Shown here in pieces: positions 5,174 to 9,080 of a stretch of DNA of 9,080 nucleotides (position 1 is its first letter; each line of letters begins with the position of its first letter). Under the pieces are notes generated by a model. That model saw only the letters and a program-made list of their open reading frames with translations. It was not told the DNA's origin and searched no databases. A program made the position numbers and the translations under genes. Origin of the DNA: Pseudomonadota bacterium (GTDB lineage: Bacteria; Pseudomonadota; Alphaproteobacteria; Micropepsales; Micropepsaceae). The stretch is from assembly GCA_023427355.1 (NCBI GenBank), contig JAEZBK010000138.1:1-9080 (forward strand). The letters run 5' to 3'.

Positions 5174-7209
5174 GCGACCCCATGGAGGCCATCCGCCAGA
5201 CCTATTTCCAGGAATGCGAGGAGCTGCTTCTCGCCATGGAGGAGGGGCTGATCGCCATCGAGCACGGCGAAGCCGACAATGACACGGTCAACGCCGTCTT
5301 CCGCGCCGTGCACTCCATCAAGGGCGGCGCGGGCGCTTTTGGCTTCGATGCCATGGTGACGTTCGCCCATGGCTTTGAGACGGTGCTGGACCTGTTGCGG
5401 TCGAACCGACTGGAAGCAGGCGGCGACAGCGTGAAGGTGTTGCTGCGCGCGGGCGACACGCTGGCCGACCATGTGGCGGCGGCGCGTGGCGCGGGTGATG
5501 CGCCCCAGGATGGCGACATCATCGCCGCCCTGTCCGCGCTGTCGGGCGAGGAGCCGCTGGAAGGCCCCGCTCCTGCCGATTTTGAGGGCCTGGATTTCGC
5601 GCCGATGACGATCGTGGTGGATGAGACGCCGACGCTGCAGGAGTGGCGCATCGTCTTCAGGCCGCATGCCGCGCTCTATGCCAACGCCAACGAACCTGCG
5701 CTGCTGCTGCGCGAGCTGGCTCTTCTGGGCACGCTTGCCGTCGAAGCGGACCTGTCCCGCCTTCCCGCGCTGGAAGCGCTCGATCCGGATGAAAGCTATC
5801 TCGGCTGGACGCTGACGCTTCGCACCGATCAGCCGCGTGCGGCGATCGAGGATGCCTTCGACTTCGTGACGGGTCATTGCGACCTCATCATCGAGGAAAC
5901 GCTCCCGGCGTTGGACATCGCCACGCTCGAACCGCTGGTGATCGAACCTCCGCCGGATGCCCCCGCCCCTGTGGCAGAGCGCAAGGATGCGAGCCCTGCC
6001 GCCGAGGTGCCGCGCCAGACCATTCGCGTGGACCTTGAGAAGGTGGACCGGCTGGTGAACCTGGTCGGTGAACTGGTCATCACCCAGGCCATGCTGTCCC
6101 AACGCGTGCTGGAATGCCGCCTGCCGCGCGGCAGCGCGGTGTGCAAGGGCCTGGGCGAACTCGAACATCTGCTTCGCGACTTGCAGGAAAGCGTCATGGC
6201 GATCCGCACCCAGCCGGTGAAGTCGGTGTTCCAGCGCATGCCGCGCCTGGTGCGCGAACTGGCGGCGCAGACCGGAAAGAATGTGCGCCTGGTCGTGGAA
6301 GGCGAAGCTACCGAGGTAGACAAGACCGTGATCGAGCGGCTGGGCGAGCCCCTGACGCACATGATCCGCAATGCGGTGGATCATGGGCTGGAGACGCCGC
6401 AGGAGCGGATCGCCGCGGGCAAGCCCGCCGAGGGCACCGTCACCCTGTCCGCTGAGCATCGCGGTGGGCGCATCGTCATCGAGGTGTCCGACGATGGGCG
6501 CGGCATCGACCGGGGCCGCGTGCGCGCCAAGGCGCAGGAACGCGGGCTGGTCACGCCGGGCGCCGCCTTGAGCGATGAGGATGTGGACAACCTGATCTTC
6601 CTGCCGGGTTTTTCGACGGCGAAGGAAGTCTCCAACATTTCCGGGCGCGGCGTGGGCATGGACGTGGTCCGCCGCAACATCGTGGATCTGGGCGGGCGCA
6701 TCGTCATCAGCAACACGCCCGCCCTGGGTTCGCGCTTCTCCCTCACCCTGCCGCTGACGCTGGCGGTGCTGGACGGCATGGTGGTGGCGGTGGGCGACCA
6801 GACCTTCGTGCTGCCGCTGACGCATATCGTCGAAAGCCTCAAGCCCCGGCCGCAGGACATCCATGCCTTTGGCGGTGGACGCCTGCTCAGCGTCCGCGGC
6901 GCCTATGTGCCGCTCGTGATGACGGGGCAGATGCTGGCCGCCACGGGCGCGGCAGACCCGGCAGAAGGTGGTGTCGTGATCCTGGTGGAAAGCCAGGGTA
7001 CCGGGCGCTTCGCGCTGGCGGTGGATGCGATACTGGGTCAGCGCCAGGTGGTGATCAAAAGCTTCGAGGACAATTACCGCCGCATCGAGGGCATCGCCGC
7101 CGCCACCATCCTGGGCGATGGCCGCGTCGCGCTGATCCTGGATGTGGATGGCATCGTGGCGCGCTGCCGCAACGGCCTTTCCGAAGACCTCCGACCCACG
7201 GGAACCTGA
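5170..7209 (+). CDS. cheA: Chemotaxis histidine kinase CheA
   Basis: The 679-residue kinase autophosphorylates when receptors signal and passes phosphate to CheY and CheB. The P1 Hpt domain (about 1-125) has the phospho-accepting His48 in AVHSIKGGAGAFGF. A P2-like response-regulator-docking region spans about 155-245 (EWRIVFRPHAALYANANEP onward), followed by a Pro/Ala-rich linker. P3 dimerisation helices start near 283 (RVDLEKVDRLVNLVGELV). The P4 ATPase has its N box at about 397-405 with N401 (MIRNAVDHG), DDGRGID at 441-447 and the G2 box GRGVGMDVV near 490. The C-terminal P5 CheW-like domain spans about 535-670. All catalytic motifs are intact and the length is normal. The ATG overlaps the cheY stop as ATGA, with AGGG 7 bases upstream. 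The cheW gene follows after 2 bases. It works at receptor arrays, here probably including the cytoplasmic PAS receptor of the same operon. Confidence 0.97.
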   Translation: MSDPMEAIRQTYFQECEELLLAMEEGLIAIEHGEADNDTVNAVFRAVHSIKGGAGAFGFDAMVTFAHGFETVLDLLRSNRLEAGGDSVKVLLRAGDTLADHVAAARGAGDAPQDGDIIAALSALSGEEPLEGPAPADFEGLDFAPMTIVVDETPTLQEWRIVFRPHAALYANANEPALLLRELALLGTLAVEADLSRLPALEALDPDESYLGWTLTLRTDQPRAAIEDAFDFVTGHCDLIIEETLPALDIATLEPLVIEPPPDAPAPVAERKDASPAAEVPRQTIRVDLEKVDRLVNLVGELVITQAMLSQRVLECRLPRGSAVCKGLGELEHLLRDLQESVMAIRTQPVKSVFQRMPRLVRELAAQTGKNVRLVVEGEATEVDKTVIERLGEPLTHMIRNAVDHGLETPQERIAAGKPAEGTVTLSAEHRGGRIVIEVSDDGRGIDRGRVRAKAQERGLVTPGAALSDEDVDNLIFLPGFSTAKEVSNISGRGVGMDVVRRNIVDLGGRIVISNTPALGSRFSLTLPLTLAVLDGMVVAVGDQTFVLPLTHIVESLKPRPQDIHAFGGGRLLSVRGAYVPLVMTGQMLAATGAADPAEGGVVILVESQGTGRFALAVDAILGQRQVVIKSFEDNYRRIEGIAAATILGDGRVALILDVDGIVARCRNGLSEDLRPTGT

Positions 7210-7211
7210 CC

Positions 7212-7664
7212 ATGAGCAAACGGCAATTCATCACCTTCCGCTCCGGCGAGCAGGAATTCGGCGCCGACATCATGGCCATCCGCGAGATACGCGGCTGGAC
7301 CGAAACCACGCCCCTGCCCCATGCGCCGCCCTTCGTGCGCGGCGTCATCAACCTGCGCGGCGTGGTGCTGCCGGTGGTGGATCTGAAGGCGCGGCTGGGC
7401 CGCGGGCTGACCGACACCAACCCCAAGCATGTTATCGTGGTGGTGGAGACCCGCCAGCGCACCATCGGCATCCTGGTGGATGCGGTCTCCGACATCCTCA
7501 CCGTCACCGCAGGCGAGATCCAGCCCACGCCGGAGCTGGCGCGCGACGGCACATCGGCCTGCATGGAAGGCATTGCCGTGCTGGGCGAGCGCATGGTGAC
7601 GATCCTGTCCATGGACCGGCTGGTGGGCGCGCTGGTGGAACAAGAGGACGCGCAGGCGGCATGA
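7212..7664 (+). CDS. cheW: Chemotaxis coupling protein CheW
   Basis: The 150-residue SH3-like adaptor links receptor hairpin tips to the P5 domain of CheA. It shows the typical start QFITFRSGEQEFGADI, the signature FVRGVINLRGVVLPVVDL (about 44-61) that includes receptor-contact residues, and IGILVDAVSDILTV (about 86-99). It is a single-domain form of usual length. It begins 2 bases after the cheA stop with GGGA 8 bases upstream, and its stop overlaps the cheR start (ATGA), so it is co-translated with both neighbours. Confidence 0.96.
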   Translation: MSKRQFITFRSGEQEFGADIMAIREIRGWTETTPLPHAPPFVRGVINLRGVVLPVVDLKARLGRGLTDTNPKHVIVVVETRQRTIGILVDAVSDILTVTAGEIQPTPELARDGTSACMEGIAVLGERMVTILSMDRLVGALVEQEDAQAA

Positions 7665-8491
7665 GCACGGCGCGCAAGATGGCGGTGGAAGGCGAATTCG
7701 CCTTCACCTGGGAGGATTTCCGCTTCCTGGCGGGGCTGGTGCGGCGCGAAGCCGGCATCGTGCTGCCGGACGCGAAGGCCAATCTGGTCTATTCGCGGCT
7801 ATCGAAGCGGATACGCGAATTGGGGCTGGAAAGTTTCGCGCCTTATTGCGCGCGCGTCGAAGCCGACGAGACCGAGCGTCAGGCGCTGATCGCCGCCATG
7901 ACCACCAACGTCACCCGCTTCTTCCGCGAGGCGCACCATTTCGAACATCTGGAGCGCGACGTGCTGCCCGGCCTGGCAGCCGCCGCGCGCGAAGGCACGC
8001 CCATCCGCCTATGGTCGTCGGCCTGCTCGTCGGGCGAGGAGCCCTACTCTATCGCGATGACGCTGCTGAACGCGATGCCGGATGCCGGCGAACGCGATGT
8101 GAAGATCCTGGCCACGGACCTGGACCCCAACATGCTGGCGGCAGGCAGGGCGGGCTTCTATCCCCGCGCGCGGCTGGGCGACATTCCCCGCGCCTTTCAC
8201 CGTTTCACCGAGGATCATGGCGCTCATATCCGCATCGGCGATGCGGCGCGCGCGCTGGTGAGCTTTCGCCCCCTGAACCTGCTGAAGGCCTGGCCGGTGA
8301 AGGCGCGCTACCAAGTGATCTTCTGCCGCAATGTGATGATCTATTTCGACCAGAAGACCCAGGACGATATCTGGCGCCGCTTCGCGCAACACCTGGCGCC
8401 GGACGGCATGATCTATATCGGCCATTCCGAGCGCATCGGCGATGGCCCTTACGAACTGACGGCGCAGACCGCTTATCGGAGACGGTCATGA
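7661..8491 (+). CDS. cheR: Chemoreceptor glutamate methyltransferase CheR
   Basis: The 276-residue enzyme transfers methyl groups from S-adenosylmethionine to receptor glutamates for adaptation. The N-terminal helical domain carries TTNVTRFFRE (N83 onward). The SAM-binding motif SSACSSGEEPYS starts at residue 119, ATDLDPNML follows near 150, and CRNVMIYF has N224. GHSER lies near the end. The start is the ATG overlapping the cheW stop; the same frame stays open upstream but there it only shadows cheA and cheW. The Shine-Dalgarno match is weak (AGG at 7654-7656), which fits reinitiation after cheW. The beta-subdomain loop (HRFTEDHGAHIRI) looks about three residues shorter than in enteric CheR by eye, bearing on whether it binds receptor pentapeptides. 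No TPR extension is present. Confidence 0.95.
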   Translation: MSTARKMAVEGEFAFTWEDFRFLAGLVRREAGIVLPDAKANLVYSRLSKRIRELGLESFAPYCARVEADETERQALIAAMTTNVTRFFREAHHFEHLERDVLPGLAAAAREGTPIRLWSSACSSGEEPYSIAMTLLNAMPDAGERDVKILATDLDPNMLAAGRAGFYPRARLGDIPRAFHRFTEDHGAHIRIGDAARALVSFRPLNLLKAWPVKARYQVIFCRNVMIYFDQKTQDDIWRRFAQHLAPDGMIYIGHSERIGDGPYELTAQTAYRRRS

Positions 8492-9080
8492 AGACCCGCG
8501 TTCTTGTTGTCGACGACAGCGCCACCATCCGCCACCTGCTGACGGAAATTCTCTCCCGCGATCCCGAGATAGACGTGATTGGAGCCGCACCCGATCCCGC
8601 CGCCGCACGCAGCATGATCCGTGACCGCAATCCGGACGTCATCACCCTCGATGTCGAGATGCCCGGCATGAACGGATTGGAATTCCTGGAGAAGATCATG
8701 CGCCTGCGGCCCATGCCGGTGGTGATGGTTTCCACCCTCACCGCACGCGGCGCGGATGTGACGCTGGATGCGCTGGCCCTGGGCGCGGTGGATTGCTTCG
8801 CCAAGCCCACCCACAATGTCGCCGCCGCGCTGGATGCCAGCGCGCAGGAACTGGCGCGCAAGGTCAAGACGGCGGCACGTGCCAAGGTTCAACAAAGCAT
8901 GCGCAAGCCCGTGTCCCCCACGGGGCTGATCGCGAAATCCGTCACGCCCTTCCAGAAGAAGCTGGTGCTGCTGGGCGCCTCCACCGGCGGGGTCGAAGCA
9001 CTGCTGGCCGTGCTGTCACACTTCCACGAAGACTGCCCGCCGACCGCCATCGTGCAGCACATGCCCGCAGGCTTCACCAC
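8488..9080 (+). CDS. cheB: Chemotaxis methylesterase/glutamine deamidase CheB (partial, runs off the window)
   Basis: Only the first 197 residues are in the window; the family is usually about 350. CheB removes receptor methyl groups when phosphorylated by CheA. The receiver domain (1 to about 120) has D9-D10, acceptor D55 in TLDVEMPGMNG, S82-T83 and K106 in FAKP. A linker of about 35 residues follows. The esterase domain then begins with KLVLLGASTGGVEAL, the probable nucleophile being S165, and QHMPAGFTT, with the catalytic His191. The third triad residue, an Asp, lies beyond the window. The ATG overlaps the cheR stop (ATGA), with GGAG (8478-8481) 6 bases upstream. Together with cheR this completes the adaptation pair for the operon's receptor. 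Confidence 0.95.
   Translation, partial: MKTRVLVVDDSATIRHLLTEILSRDPEIDVIGAAPDPAAARSMIRDRNPDVITLDVEMPGMNGLEFLEKIMRLRPMPVVMVSTLTARGADVTLDALALGAVDCFAKPTHNVAAALDASAQELARKVKTAARAKVQQSMRKPVSPTGLIAKSVTPFQKKLVLLGASTGGVEALLAVLSHFHEDCPPTAIVQHMPAGFT

Noticed and set aside
4477..6864. Long minus-strand open frame (795 codons) opposite the STAS gene, cheY and cheA
   Set aside because: It spans three well-identified plus-strand genes. The translation is low in hydrophobic structure and rich in His, Arg and Gln, with no motif.
7142..7660. Upstream extension of the cheR frame, suggesting a larger fusion protein
   Set aside because: The extension overlaps cheA and the whole of cheW in another frame and encodes Arg/Gly-rich nonsense. 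ATG 7661 gives a normal-length CheR.

Overview
The window reads as chromosomal DNA of a GC-rich alphaproteobacterium. The gene order receptor - STAS - cheY - cheA - cheW - cheR - cheB is, from memory, that of the main chemotaxis cluster of Caulobacter-like and related alphaproteobacteria. A CtrA-box-like sequence upstream of the first gene fits the same group. Genus cannot be read from the sequence.

Layout. Positions 1-22 are a perfect hairpin just past the end of a minus-strand gene. Positions 46-2208 (minus) encode an exported PQQ-dependent, glucose-dehydrogenase-type quinoprotein with a Tat-like signal and a (Gly-Gly-Pro)6 stretch. Positions 2209-2645 are a 437-base divergent regulatory region. 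It holds a candidate promoter with an inverted repeat for the dehydrogenase, and a TTAG-N7-TTAA box plus a strong Shine-Dalgarno sequence for the chemotaxis operon. Positions 2646-9080 (plus) are one tightly packed chemotaxis operon, whose last gene, cheB, runs off the window edge.

How it works together. The soluble receptor has two tandem PAS domains, a HAMP-like linker and a full methyl-accepting signalling hairpin. It should control the kinase CheA through CheW. CheA phosphorylates CheY and CheB; CheR methylates and CheB demethylates the receptor for adaptation. The receptor ends in DWKEF, a CheR/CheB tether-type pentapeptide. A small STAS-domain protein of unknown role is translationally interlocked with CheY by a 29-base overlap. 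Every junction from the STAS gene onward overlaps or is 2 bases apart, so the operon is almost certainly co-transcribed.

Novelty. I see no wholly new system; this is a recognisable chemotaxis operon beside a quinoprotein gene. The points most worth a second look are: (i) the DWKEF tether in the receptor while the operon's own CheR seems to lack the short loop insertion linked to pentapeptide binding; (ii) the CtrA-like box; (iii) the STAS protein, which has lost the usual Asp-Ser motif; (iv) the recent-looking PAS duplication; and (v) the Tat-like signal and glycine-rich insert of the dehydrogenase.
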